From: Ovis canadensis
Taxonomy: Eukaryota > Chordata > Mammalia > Artiodactyla > Bovidae
DNA: 64,000 bases
Assembly: GCF_042477335.2 (NCBI RefSeq)
Contig: NC_091247.1
Span: 1,076,501 to 1,140,500 of the forward strand
Reading direction: 5' to 3'
Part shown: positions 49,725 to 62,039 of the stretch, one piece after another
Position numbering within the stretch: position 1 is the stretch's first letter
Layout: each line of letters starts with the position of its first letter
Translations under genes and position numbers: made by a program
The notes under the pieces: model-generated
What the model was told of the DNA's origin: nothing
Database searches by the model: none
What the model saw: the letters and a program-made list of their open reading frames with translations, nothing else

Positions 49725-50641
49725 AGCTCCAGATGGTCGACACCGAAACCAGATTGATTCTCTTCTTCACAGCCAAAGATGGAGAAGCTCTATACAGTCA
49801 GCAAAAACAAGACCAGGAGCTGACTGTGGCTCAGATCATGAACTCCTTATTGCCAAATTCAGACTTAAATTGAAGAAAGTAGGGAAAACCGCTAGACCAT
49901 TCAGGTATGACCTAAATCAAATCCCTTATGATTATACAGTGGAAGTGAGAAATAGATTTAAGGGTCTAGATCTGATAGATAGAGTGCCTGATGAACTATG
50001 GAATGAGGTTTGTGACATTGTACAGGAGACAGGGAGCAAGACCATCCCCATGGAAAAGAAATGCAAAGAAGCAAAATGGCTGTCTGAGGAGGCCTTACAA
50101 ATAGCTGTGAAAAGACAGGAAGCAAAAAGCAAAGGAGAAAAAGAAAGATATACTCATTTGAATGCAGAGTTCCAAAGAATAGCAAGGAGAGATAAAAAAG
50201 TCTTCCTTAGCGATCAATGCAAAGAAATAGGGGAAAACAATAGAATGGGAAAGACTAGAGATCTCTTCAAGAAAATTAGATATACCAAGGGAACATTTCA
50301 TGCATAGATGGGCTCAATAAAGGGCAGAAATGATAAGGACCTAGCAGAAGCAGAAGATATCAAGAAGAGGTGGCAAGAATTCACAGAAGAACTGTACAAA
50401 AAAATCTTCATGACCCAGATAATCACAATGGTGTGATCACTCATCTAGAGGCAGACATCCTGGAATGAGAAATCAAGTGGGCCTTAGAAAGCATCACTAC
50501 GAACAAAGCTAGTGGAGGTGATGGAATTCCAGTTGAGCTGTTTCAAATCCTGGAAGATGACGCTGTGAAAGTGCTGCACTCAATATGTGAGCAAATTTGG
50601 AAAACTCAGCAGCGGCCACAGGATTGGAAAAGGTCAGTTTT
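49725..50641 (+). repeat. BovB LINE, left part of a copy interrupted by an LTR
   Basis: Runs from the end of the endonuclease domain (CAGATGGTCGACACCGAAAC) through the linker (frame 49648-50307) to GGTCAGTTTT, with a stop near 50305 and further frame breaks. Its last 58 nt (50584-50641) are repeated at 55551-55608 beyond the LTR, where BovB resumes. I take the two parts as one element. Confidence 0.88.
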
Positions 50642-53600
50642 TGCTGGGAGCCAGCGTGAGGAGCTCCGCCCGTGGCAAAGGTCATGAGGAAGGAGGCTCG
50701 GCATACGCAAAGGCGGGGTCGAGCCTCAGGAGACCCCCTGTTCCCGAGCATCTGCCCCCAAAACCAGAGTCTGCCTCCTTTGCTGCTTTCTCCTCTCACC
50801 TACTCCTCTGGCTTTACAGGGGGCTGTCCCCCACCACCTCTCTCGGAGAAGGAATTAACTTAGGGCTCCAGCTAATAAAATTCCTGGGCGTGACAAGAGT
50901 GTTTCAGTTCACAGACTCCTCTGAAGGTTCTCTAGCCTGCCTGACAGGCTTATCCGGCCACATGTGATTGTTCACAGCCTCCCAACTGTAAGAGGCACAA
51001 GATGCTTTAAACTTTCCAAACACAGATTCTTTTGAGAAGTTAGAAAATTATTAGTATAGTACAGTGGGTTGATTAGGAATTATATGGGTGAAGCGTTTTT
51101 CATTTGTTGGGCCAATATTTGCTGCTAAGTCTCCATACCCCCTGCCCTTATACACATTAATTAATACAACCAGCATATAGGAGAAATAAGTATTAACCTT
51201 TAAGATTAATCACATTAAACCTTCAATTCAGTTCAGTCGCTCAGTCGTGTCCGACTCGTTGCGACCCCATGAATCACAGCACACCAGGCCTCCCTGTCCA
51301 TCACCATCTCCCGGAGTTCACTCAGACTCACATCCATTGAGTCCGTGATGCCATCCAGCCATCTCATCTTAGGTCGTCCTCTTCTCCTCCTGCCCCCAAT
51401 CCCTCCCAGATTCAGAGTCCTTTCCAATGAGTCAACTCTTCACATAAGGTGGCCAAAGTACTGGAGTTTCAGCTTTAGCATCATTCCTTCCAAAGAACAC
51501 CCAGGACTGATCTCCTTTAGGATGGACTGGTTGGATCTCCTTGCAGTCCAAGGGACTCTCAAGAGTCTTCTCCAACACCACAGTTCAAAAGCATCAATTC
51601 TTCAGTGCTCAGCCTTCTTCACAGTCCAACTCTCATATCCATACATGACCACAGGAAAAACCATAGCCTTGACTAGACAGACCTTACTTGGCAAAGTAAT
51701 GTCTCTGCTTTTGAATATGCTATCTAGGTTGGTCATAACTTTTCTTCCAAGGAGTAAGCGTCTTTTAATCTCATGGCTGTAGTCACCATCTGCAGTGATT
51801 TTGGAGCCCCAAGAACTAAAGTCTGACAGTTTCCACTGTTTCTCCATCTATTTCCCATGGAGCGGTGGGACCGGATGCCATGATCTTTGTTTTCTGAATA
51901 TTGAGCTTTAAGCCAACTTTTTCGCTCTCCTCTTTCACTTTCATCAAGAGGCTTTTTAGTTCCTCTTCACTTTCTGCCTTAAGGGTGGTGTCATCTGCAT
52001 ATCTGAGGTGACTGATATTTCTCCCAGCAATCTTGACTCCAGCTTGTGTTTCTTCCAGTCCAGGGTTTCTCATGATGTGCTCTCCATAGAAGTTAAATAA
52101 GCAGGGTGACAATATACAGCCTTGATGTACTCCTTTTCCTATTTGGAACCAGTCTGTTGTTCCATCCAGTTCTAACTGATGCTTCCTGACCTGCATACAG
52201 ATTTCTCAAGAGGCAAGTCAGGTGGTCTGGTATTCCCATCTCTTGAAGAATTTCCCACAGTTTATTGTGATCCACACAGTCAAAGGCTTTGGCATAGTCA
52301 ATAAAGCAGAAATAGATGTTTTTCGGGAACTCTCTTGCTTTTTCCATGATCCAGTGGATGTTGGCAATTTGATCTCTGGTTCCTCTGCCTTTTCTAAAAC
52401 TAGCTTGAACATCAGGAAGTTTACAGTTCACGTATTGCCGAAGACTGGCTTGGAGAATTTTGAGCATTACTTTACTAGCATGTGAGATGAGTGCAATTGT
52501 GTGGTAGTTTGAGCATTATTTGGCATTACCTTTCTTAGGAATTGGAATGAAAACTGACCTTTTCCAGTCCTGTGGCCACTGCTGAGTTTTCCAAATTTGC
52601 TGGCATATTGAGTGCAGCACTTTCACAGCATCATCTTCCAGGATTTGAAATAGCTCAACTGGAATTCCATCACCTCCACTAGCTTTGTTCGTAGTGATGC
52701 TTTCTAAGGCCCACTTGACTTCACATTCCAAGATGTCTGGCTCTAGATGAGTGATCACACCATCATGATTATCCAGGTCGTGAAGATCTTTTTTGTACAG
52801 TTCTTCTGTGTATTCTTGCCACCTCTTCTTAATATCTTCTGCTTCTGTTAGATCCAGACCATTTCTGTCCTTTATCGAGCCCATCTTTGCATGAAATGTT
52901 CCCTTGGTATCTCTAATTTTCTTGAAGAGATCTCTAGTCTTTCCCATTCTGTTCTTTTCCTCTATTTCTTTGCATTGATTGCTGAAGAAGGCTTTCTTAT
53001 CTCTCCTTGCTGATATAAGCATTCAGATGTTTATATCTTTCCTTTTCTCCTTTGCTTTTTGCCTCTCTTCTTTTCACATCTATTTGTAAGGCCTCTCCAG
53101 ACAGCCATTTTGCTTTTTTGCATGTCTTTTCCATGGGGATGGTCTTGATCCCTGTCTCCTGTACAATGTCACGAACCTCATTCCATAGTTCATCAGGCAC
53201 TCTATCTATCAGATCTAGGCCCTTAAATCTATTTCTCACTTCCACTGTATAATCATAAGGGATTTGATTTAGGTCATACCTGAATGGTCTAGCGGTTTTC
53301 CCTACTTTCTTCAATTTTAGTCTGAATTTGGCAATAGGGAGTTCATGATCTGAGCCACAGTCAGCTCCTGGCCTTGTTTCTGTTGACTGTATAGAGCTTC
53401 TCCATCTTTTGCTGCAGAGAATACAATCAGTCTGATTTTGGCATTGACCATCTGGTGATGTCCATGTGTAGAGTCTTCTCTTGTGTTGTTGGAAGAGGGT
53501 GTTTGCTATGACCAGTGCATTTTCTTGGCAAAACTCTATTAGTCTTTGCCCTGCTTCATTCTGCATTCTGAGGCCAAATTTGCCTGTTACTCCAGGTGTT

Positions 53601-55546
53601 TCTTGACTCCCTACTTTTCCACTAAGTGCAGGTGGCGGCGGCAGCGGCCGGTGCACTAAACGTGGCAGAGAGCTACCCCACGTCTGAGGTCAGGGGCAGC
53701 GACGTACAGTGCCAGGCTGCGACGACGCAGGAATGGCTGAGAGAGCTACCCCGCGTCCGAGGTCAGGGGCGGTGGCCGAGAGGAGCTACCCCACGCCCAG
53801 GGAGTGGTGGCTGTGCCGGGCGCAGGAGGGCCTAGAGGAGCCATCCCACATTGAAAGTCAGGAAGGGCGTTGGGAGGAGATACCCCTCATCCAAGGTAAG
53901 AGGCAGTGGCTGTGCTTTGCTGGAGCAGCCATGAAGAGACACCCCACGCCCAAGGTAAGAGAAACCCAAGTAAGAAGGTAGGTGTTGTAAGAGGGCATCA
54001 GAGGGCAGACCCTGAAACCACACTCACAGAAAACTAGTCAATCCAATCACACTAGGACCACAGCCTTGTCTAACTCAATGAAACCAAGCCATGCCTGCGG
54101 GGCAACCCAAGACGGGTGGGTCATGGTGGAGAGGCCTGACAGAATGTGGTCCACTGGAGAAGGGAATGGCAAACCACTTCAGTATTCTTGCCTTGAGAAC
54201 CCCATGAACAGTATGGAAAGGCAAAATGACAGGATACTGAAAGAGGAACTCCCCAGGTCAGTAGGTGCCCAATATGCTACTGGAGGTCAGTGGAGAAATA
54301 ACTCCAGAAAGGATGAAGGGATGGAGCCAAAGCAAAAACAACACCCAGCTGTGGACGAGACTGGTGATAGAAGCAAGGTCTGATGCTGTAAAGAGCAACA
54401 TTGCATAGGAACCTGGAATGTCAGGTCCATGAATCAAGGCAAATTGGAAGTGGTCAAACAGGAGATGGCAAGGGTGAACGTCGACATTCTAGGAATCAGC
54501 AAACTAAAATGGACTGGAATGGGTGAATTTAACTCAGATGACCAGTATATCTACTACTGCGGGAAGGAATCCCTCAGAAGAAATGGAGTAGCCATCATGG
54601 TCAACAGAAGAGTCCGAAATGCAGTACTTGGATGCAATCTCAAAAACGACAGAATGATCTCTGTTCATTTCCAAGGCAAACCATTCAATATCACAGTAAT
54701 CCAAGTCTATGCCCCAACCTATAACGCTGAAGAAGCTGAAGTTGAATGGTTCTATGAAGACCTACAAGACCTTTTAGAACTAACACCCAAAAAAGATGTT
54801 AAACCTCAGGCTAAGTAAATTCCTTTCTCGATTGTAACCCCCTGCACCTTCGCCCTATAGGAATGCAACTTTATCTGGTGCCTTCGGAGGGTGGAGCCTG
54901 GTTTAAGAAAAAAAATCACCCCTGGAAAAAATAGGTTTTCTGGTTGACTGACCGTTATCAGAAAGAAAGGGCCATAAAATGTCAGCAGCCCTCATGGCCA
55001 GAAGATGATGTAAAGCCTCTAAGACCTTTGCATACATTTATATGAAGCACCTGATTTTGATAAAGGTCAGGTCTGCTGACCCCGTGTGACTTTGTATTCT
55101 ATCTCTATGTATAACAAAAAGTATATAAGCAAACCTGAAAATAAAGAAAACGGACCAGTTCCTGGAAAGACTGGTTTCCCCCGTGTGGTCTATTCTCCTT
55201 CTCTTCTTTTCTGGCTGAATTCCCATCTGGAGCATGGAGGCTCGCCATGTCTACTTACTTGCCCGGGCTTCTAAGACCCACGCGAGAGGGAGCCCAAGGC
55301 GGGGCACCCTCCACTATTCAAGTGGGCGCCGGTGACCTATGTAGCTGGTGCAAACTCCTTGTCTTGGAGTTTTATTGGTTTTTCACGTAAACCAAGTTAT
55401 TCAACATCTTTTTCTCCACTTATTTTCCTACTACACTATTATTTTCTAATCTCTCTTTATATTTCTAATTAAATAGCTTTTTCCTAGGACGCCAGTTCCG
55501 CCTCCCCTTTGAATTACCCTGGATCCACCGGGGTTAGACCCCGGCA
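50642..55546 (+). mobile_element. Fossil ERV2/ERVK-class LTR (resembling the bovine BTLTR1 group), split by a BovB
   Basis: The two LTR parts are 50642-51222 and 54799-55546, together about 1.3 kb, beginning TGCTGGGAGCC and ending GACCCCGGCA. There is a GTATATAAGC TATA-type box near 55120 and an AATAAAG polyadenylation signal near 55141. A near full-length BovB (51223-54798) was inserted into it, so it is not intact. No internal retroviral genes are seen. The flanks carry a 58-bp direct repeat, with the geometry of a target duplication but much longer than the usual 6 bp. By divergence of these flanks it is probably of ruminant age. Confidence 0.72.
51223..54798 (-). repeat. Near full-length BovB LINE with a twin-primed 5' inversion
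   Basis: The 3' part (51223 to about 53622, minus) carries reverse transcriptase and linker and ends inside the endonuclease domain at KVGSQETPG. The 5' part (about 53625-54798, plus) is inverted and holds the 5' UTR and the first part of the endonuclease (54429-54798, MNQGKLEVVKQEMARVN to LTPKKD). About 27 nt of the element are missing between the two parts. The word TTAAACCT at 51215-51222 and 54799-54806 is the target-site duplication. The frame is broken in the reverse transcriptase half, for example around 51840, 52095 and 52515. It sits inside the LTR at 50642-55546. Confidence 0.92.
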
Positions 55547-55550
55547 AGAT

Positions 55551-57083
55551 TATGCCAGCAAATATGGAAAACTCAGCAGTGGCCACAGGATTGGGAAAGG
55601 TCAGTTTTCATTCCAGTCCCAAAGAAAGGCAATGCCAAAGAATGCTCAAACTACTGCACAATTGCACTCATCTCACACGCTAGTAAAATAATGCTCAAAA
55701 TTCTCCAAGTCAGGCTTCAGCAATACATGAACCGTGAACTTCCTGATGTTCAAGCTGGTTTTAGAAAAGGCAGAGGAACCAGAGATCAAATTGCCAACAT
55801 CTGCTGAATCATGGAAAAAGCAAGAGAGTTCCAGAAAAACATCTATTTCTACTTTATTGACTATACCAAAGCCTTTGATTGTGTGGATCACAATAAACTG
55901 TGGAAAATTCTTCAAGAGATGGGAATACCAGACCACCTTACCTGCCTCTTGAGAAATGTGTATGCAGGTCAAGAAGCATCAGTTAGAACTGGACATGGAA
56001 CAACAGACTGTTTCCAAATAGGAAAAGGAGTACATCAAGGCTGTATATTGTCACCCTGCTTATTTAACTTCTATGCAGAGTACATCATGAGAAACGCTGG
56101 ACTGGAAGAAACACAAGCTGGCGTCAAGATTGCTGGGAGAAATATCAATAACTTCAGATATGCAGATGACACCACCCTTAAGGCAGAAAGTGAAGAGGAG
56201 CTAAAGAGCCTCTTGATGAAAGTGAAAGAGGAAAGACAAAAAGTTGGCTTAAAGCTCAACATTCAGAAAACGAAGATCATGGCATCTGGTCCCATCGCTT
56301 CATGGGAAATAGATGGGGAAACAGTGGAAACAGTGTCAGACTTTATTTTGGGGGGCTCCAAAATCACTGCAGATGATGACTGCAAAGACACTAAGCATCT
56401 TTGGAAGTCACATCTTAGTACATTTCAGGTGCTGTGAAGTTCAGTTCAGTTCAGTTCAGTCTCTCAGTCGTGTCCGACTCTTTGCGACCCCATGCACCGC
56501 AGCTCGCCAGGCCTACCTGTCCATCAGCAACTCCTGAACGCTTACTCTTTGGAAGGAAAATTATGACCAACCTAGACAGCATATTCAAAAGCAGAGACAT
56601 TACTTTGCCAACAAAGGTCCATCTAGTTAAGGCTATGGTTTTTCCAGTAGTCATGTATGGATGTGAGAGTTGGACTGTGAAGAAGGCTGAGTGCCGAAGA
56701 ATTGATGCTTTTGAACTGTGGTGTTGGAGAAGACTCTTGAGAGTCCCTTGGACTGCAAGGAGATCCAACCAGTCCATCCTAAGGGAGATCAGTCCTGGGT
56801 ATTCATTGGAAGAACTGATGTTGAACCTGAAACTCCAGTACTTTGGCCACCTGATGAGAAGAGCTGACTCATTTGAAAAGACCCTGATGCTGGGAGGGAT
56901 TAGGGGCAGGAGGAGAAGGGGATGACAGAGGATGAGATGGCTGGATGGCATCACCAATTTGATGGATATGGGTTTGGGTGGACTCCAGGAGTTGCTGATG
57001 GACAGGGAGGCCTGGCGAGCTGCGGTGCATGGGGTCGCAAAGAGTCGGACACAACTGAGTGACTGAACTGAACTGAACTGCAC
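55551..57083 (+). repeat. BovB LINE, right part of the LTR-interrupted copy, with a foldback
   Basis: Resumes at TATGCCAGCAAATATGG and covers the whole catalytic region: FIDYTKAFDCVDHN in the frame at 55811-56437 and YADD near 56159. At about 56380 it is interrupted by some 155 nt, including an inverted copy of its own 3' end (56415-56536), and then continues at ACGCTTACTC to its tail near 57083. About 16 nt of element sequence are missing at the interruption. Confidence 0.93.
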
Positions 57084-57102
57084 AGCACCTGAAATGTACT
57101 AA
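56415..57102. repeat. Inverted repeat with 120-bp arms
   Basis: The left arm at 56415-56536 and the right arm at 56986-57102 are reverse complements, with about four mismatches and one 5-bp unit difference. Both contain the BovB 3' tail and also 22 nt that lie outside BovB (TTAGTACATTTCAGGTGCTG and following). The loop is 449 bp of BovB coding sequence. Confidence 0.93.
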
Positions 57103-59704
57103 AAATCACTGACTTGTCCACGCGGATGAACAATATCATGGCGTGAATAAACAGCGTGGCATCTAAAGTGTATGTAGAAAGCTGTTGTTAAAGTACACGT
57201 AACAAAGGAGTCAGACTTGACCGCGGAGTGGTTCTAGCCCTTGTCGGAGGCAAAGGAAGGAGAGAAGACTTACTCTTATCTCCAGAACCGAACCAGCCGT
57301 TTTTACAAGCATGCTCCCACTGCTGGCGGCTGGAGCAGGGTTCACGGTGAGGTGCGTCACCAGACTGCACCCGTCTCACTCTGTCTGAGGTGGTTTCGAC
57401 CACAACCTACAACATCCCCTGTTCCCCAAGCAGAGGAGACGGAACCCTGAAACTTGGGCTGCAGAGAAAGCTCTGGCTTTCTTAGAATGGAAAGACGATG
57501 GTCGCTGAACTGGCCCTGTAAGCCAGTGGTCCACCTGGCCCACTCTGGGGGTCAGCACGGGGCTGCAGGTCAGCCCCCCGCTCCAGCCCGCCCAGGACTG
57601 CTGCCGGCTGGCGCTGCACACGGGTGCGGTGAGCTGCAGCTGGAGGGAGGGCGGCGACGCTGGGTGAGAAGGCGCGGCTCCTCTGCGGCTGCAAAGGTCA
57701 CTTGCTGCAGAGGCGCTTCCTGTTGCCTTGTTCTTGGGCCGCTTCCTTGTGGCTGGAAGCCAACAGCAGCGTTGCCCTGGCTGACCTGTGGGGAGCCCTG
57801 CCCGCCCGACCCTGGCTGACCTGTGGGGAGCCCTGCCCGCCTGACCCTGGCTGCCTGGCGGCCCCGTCACCCTCGGTGCCCACCCCGTGTCACCCCCACA
57901 CCACCCTCAGCCCATGGTGTCGGATGCCCCGAGTGCTCAGTGTCTGAGCCATCATCACGCCTCGTCTCACCCCGCTGGCTCCACTGGGAGAGTGCCAGCT
58001 TGCGTGGCTGGACCCTAAGCCCTGGGCAGCCTTCTGTGATGCCCCTAGGCACCTGGGTGCTTTCCCCAGGGTCCCGAACGATGCCGCAGCCCAGGGATGG
58101 GTTACTGTAGACCCATCAGGCTCACCCTGGAGATGAGGGTGGGGGTGGTCAGCACCCTGGGGCGGGGGGGTGGGCCTGGGTTTGCTACCAGCACCCCAGC
58201 GGGGCCCTGACTCCTGGTACCAATACGGTCCCAGCCCTGCGCCACACGCCGTGGCCAAGAGGACACTGTCTCACTCACCACTCCGGTGCCCAGGGAGACC
58301 CCGAAGGGCCGTGTTCATCACCAACAGAAAGCGCCCGGCCGCCCCAGGGATTTGATCAGCCCAGATTAAACGTGTGCCTGACGACAGCCCCATCACACTC
58401 CCGGGGAACACGTCGGGGGAGAGATTCTAGGCAATTTCCACCTTTTCCTTAAACAACGCACAACTGCGGTGCAAACAGTCTGCCTCTTACTTAATGTGAG
58501 CAGCCCTTTTTAAAAAAATTCTGATGAGACGAAAATCAGAAAATGCTGAGAACTCAAAAGTAGGAGTTAAAAAAAATCCTCTTTTTGTCCAGAGGGCAGC
58601 TTTTCTGTTGGTACTTGGTATGTGGTGGGACCATCCCATGGGCAGTTCCAACCAAGGGCTTGCCAAACCGAAGAAGGGAAGAAATGAGACCGAATTGCTG
58701 GGCATCTGGGTGAATCCCCAGTGAGCCAGGGACGAGGGCCATGCTGTGGGCGGCGTGGGGGTGGGGGTGGCTGACAGGGCACCCACGAAGGGACAGCTCC
58801 TCACAGAGCTGAGACCCCCAAGCTGACCGCACCAGTGGGTCCAATGTGACCCCTGGGTGCCAACAACCCAGAGAGGCCCGCCTCCAGAAGCCCCCTTTCC
58901 TGGATCTGCTCTGGGACGCAGGTGTGAGGAGCCAAGGAGGCTCCCCCGGGCTTGGGGCGTGGAGGGGAGGCTCGCAAACCTCCCAGGAACCACATCCGCT
59001 GGCTTGGGCCTGGCAGAGGAGACGGGAGGACACGGGTCCAAGAGGCCTCCAGGCACGTCTGTCTGTTCACCCTGACACGTGGCTCACTGGCGGACAAAGC
59101 GCCCGCTGTTCAGACGCGCCTGGGGCCCCAGCGGAGCCCGAGGAGGAGAGGCAGCCAGAACACAGACGTGCATGACCTTTCCTGGAGGCTGCCCGCGGCC
59201 AGGTGTGCAGACCAGCCCAGCCACCAGCCGGGCCTGCTCAGCCGGGGCGGGCTGTGGGCACGGGGCCTGTGGGAGTCCAGCCCTGGGGGAGCCAGGGACC
59301 CCGGGATGGGGAGGCGGCAGCCTGAACCTCCGGATCCCCCCCCGCAGGCCAGCAGCAGGGCAAGGACAGGCCCAACCTCAGGCAGGCGGGGGTGGCGTCA
59401 AGCCTGGAGCTGTCGGGGAGGCTGCCAGCAGGGACAGATGGATGCGATGGACGGAGGGCAAAAATAATAAGAATTATGAGTCCAGGTTGGACAGGAGGAT
59501 AAACATTCATCGGAGGGAGAAGTAACCCACAAAACTTACACATTAAAAGAGCTGGTAAGTGCCAACTCCAAGAAAAGCCTTTCTGATGAGTTACCCCGTG
59601 GCACACTTGCGTCGAGCTTCTCTTGCCCGTTTAGCCGCCGCTCCGACGGCCGCTTCCAGACTCGATGCGTGTTGTGGTTCTGCTTTAAGACACGGATTCT
59701 GATC
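57103..59704. other. Gene-poor spacer
   Basis: No exon was recognised. Two copies of a 35-bp unit (CTGACCTGTGGGGAGCCCTG at 57781 and 57816) form a small tandem repeat. Several GC-driven open frames have no recognisable domain. Confidence 0.45.
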
Positions 59705-60345
59705 GACCATGTGGTCACCATCAAAACAGCATAAAGCTGGCATGTATCTGGAGAAAACTAACATTCAAAAGGATACCTGGGCCCCAGGGTTCAGCGCAGC
59801 ACTATTTGCAGCAGCCACGACGAGGAAGCAACCTGCGCCCGGCGACAGACGAGTGGGCGAGGAAGAGGGCCGCGCACACACAACGCGTTGCACGGCCGCA
59901 GGGAGCACGGGGTGACGCCGTCTGCAGCAACAGGGACGGACGGAGAGATGACCACGCCAAGTGAGCTCGGTCAGACGGGAAAACACAACATGTGGTGTCG
60001 CAAGTGCGGAATCCGTATGAATGGCACAAATGAACTCATTTACGAAACACGCACAGACTCCGAGACGTAGAAAGGAAACTCCTGGCTGCCGCGCGGGACA
60101 GTGGGCTGGGGTGAGCCAGGGCTTTGGGATTAGAGCATACTCACTGCTACACACACAATAAGCGGCAGGTCCTACCGCACGGCGCAGGGAACTGTGTTCA
60201 GCATGTTGCAGCAGCCTACAGGGCAGAAGAGTCTGAACAGTGTCTGCATGCAGCAACCCCTCTGCTCGACACCGGAAACTCACACAGCGTTGCAGGTCAA
60301 CCGTATTTCCATTTGAAAAACGTCTCTAATTTAAAAAAAAGCATA
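59705..60345 (+). repeat. L1 3' end, strongly GC-enriched
   Basis: Follows the 3' part of ruminant L1 step by step: GCAGCACTATTTGCAGCAGC, GTCTGCAGCAACAGGGACGG, AATGAACTCATTTACGAAAC, CTTTGGGATTAGAGCATACT, GCGCAGGGAACTGTGTTCAG. Many A/T positions of the family are G/C here. Confidence 0.8.
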
Positions 60346-61234
60346 AAACTGCGTGGTGAGTTTGCGCAGGTCCCACTATGAAGAAACTTTGGACAGTGGG
60401 GGGTGGCATTTAGACTGGACCTCGACTCTTCACGTTGGGGATGTGTGCCGCTTGACCCCAGACTCACTTCCGGCCTCAGGCAGAACACAACTCACCTGCC
60501 CTCCACGCCCCCCTGCTCACCTTCACATGCTGCGCCCTTGGCTGGGGTCTCGGGAGTAGGCAGCCGGTGCTCCCGTCCAGAGGGTGGAAGGAGTCAGCTG
60601 AGCTCAGCCCCACAGTGAAGCCACTGTGACCTAACGTGCCCCACGAACCCCACACTGCCCGTGCCCCCCAGCACGTGAGGGGACAGCTTCTGCTAACTCA
60701 CAGAGCCCTGCGACCCTGGAGCCCTGCTGGGGCGAGGAGGGGCCCTGTGGGGCCAGCGCAGGTCGGAGGTGGCGCCGGCACGGGGAGCACCGTCACCCGG
60801 CTGCCTTGGCAGAGGGCCCGGGTCATACACCCTGGCAGCCCCCGATGCCCAGGGGAGACGCCCGGAACCCGGGCTCCTTGTTGTCTCCATCTTTTCACAC
60901 CCTGGCCGTCATCCTGTCTAGATCTTTGCTCCGTATGTGTCTGGCTGGCTGTCTTTTTCTAGCTTGTTTGCAGGGCTCTCTGTGGACTCCGTGGGGGATG
61001 CTTTGCAGTAAGCTTCTGGGGGCTGCCCTTCCTCCGTCTGTGTCCTGCGCACCTGTGGGACCCTCCTCTGTGGCACCGAGGCCTTGCCATTCCTTTCTAC
61101 AAGTCCACGTTTCATCTTTACGCATTTTAATCTACCGGGACTTAACTGTATGTGGTGTGAGGCAGGGAGCTACATTCGTACAAGCTCCATTTACTCACTG
61201 TTCTCTTGACAAATGTCGTCACCACCTGTACCCT
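60346..61234. other. Unassigned intergenic sequence
   Basis: No exon or repeat was recognised. Confidence 0.45.
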
Positions 61235-61795
61235 ACCTGTTCAGTTGCAAGATTGTGTCTGACTCTCTGCGACCTCAAGGACTGCAGCCCACCAGGCTTC
61301 CCTGTCCTTCATTATCTCCCGGAGTTTGCTCAAATTCATGCCTGCTGAGTCAGTGATGCCATCCAACCATCTCTTCCTCTGTCGTCCCCTTCTCCTCCTG
61401 CCCTCAGTCTTTCCCAGCATCAGGGTCTTTTCCAATGAGTCGACTCTTCACACCAAGTGGCCAAAGTATTGGAGCTTCAGCTTCAGCACCTGTCCTTTCG
61501 AAGAATAGTCAGTGTTGATTTCCTTTAAGACTGATTGGTAGGATCTCCTTGCAGTCCAAGGGACTCTCAAGAGTCTTCTCCAACACCCGAGTTTGAAAGC
61601 GTCAATTCTTCGGCGCTCAGCCTTCTTTATGGTCCAGCTCTCACATCCAGGCACGACCACCGGGAAAACCATGGCTTTGACGGTATGCACTTTTGTCGGC
61701 AAAGAGGGGTCTCTGCTCTCTAAACCAGTGTCTAGGTTCGACGTAGCTGTGCTTCCGAGGAGCATCTTCTAATTTCCTGGCTGCAGTCACACGGT
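61235..61795 (-). repeat. BovB 3'-end fragment, antisense, old
   Basis: The last roughly 560 nt of BovB in reverse, from CAGTTGCAAGATTGTGTCTG to about 61795, coding on the minus strand for the C-terminal region (RRLLRVPWTARRSYQSVLKE). It is more diverged than the other copies. Confidence 0.9.
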
Positions 61796-61825
61796 CCGCT
61801 GAGTGTGTGTGTCTGTGCCTGGGGC

Positions 61826-62025
61826 TTCCCAGGAGGCTGGGACGGCGAAGAACCCGCCGGCAATATGGGAGGCCTGGGTTTGGTCCCTGGGTGGGGAAGA
61901 TCCCCTGGAGGAAGGCTCAGCAACCCACTCCAGTATTCTTGCCTGGAGAATCCCATGGACAGAAGAGCCTGGTGGGCTGCAGTCCACAGGGTTGCAAAGA
62001 GTCGGACACGACTGAGCGATAACGC
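61826..62025 (+). repeat. Bov-tA SINE
   Basis: From GGCTTCCCAGGAGGCTGGGA to AAGAGTCGGACACGACTGAG. Confidence 0.9.
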
Positions 62026-62039
62026 TTTCACTTTTATCT

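Noticed and set aside
55811-56437. BovB reverse transcriptase frame as a host gene
   Set aside because: It is a fragment of a LINE copy with broken continuation, matching several other copies in the window.
57376-57870. Possible extra lipocalin or other gene in the LCN10 to LCN1-like spacer
   Set aside because: No G-x-W motif in a suitable exon context, no signal-peptide exon and no splice pattern of the family were found. The frames look GC-driven.
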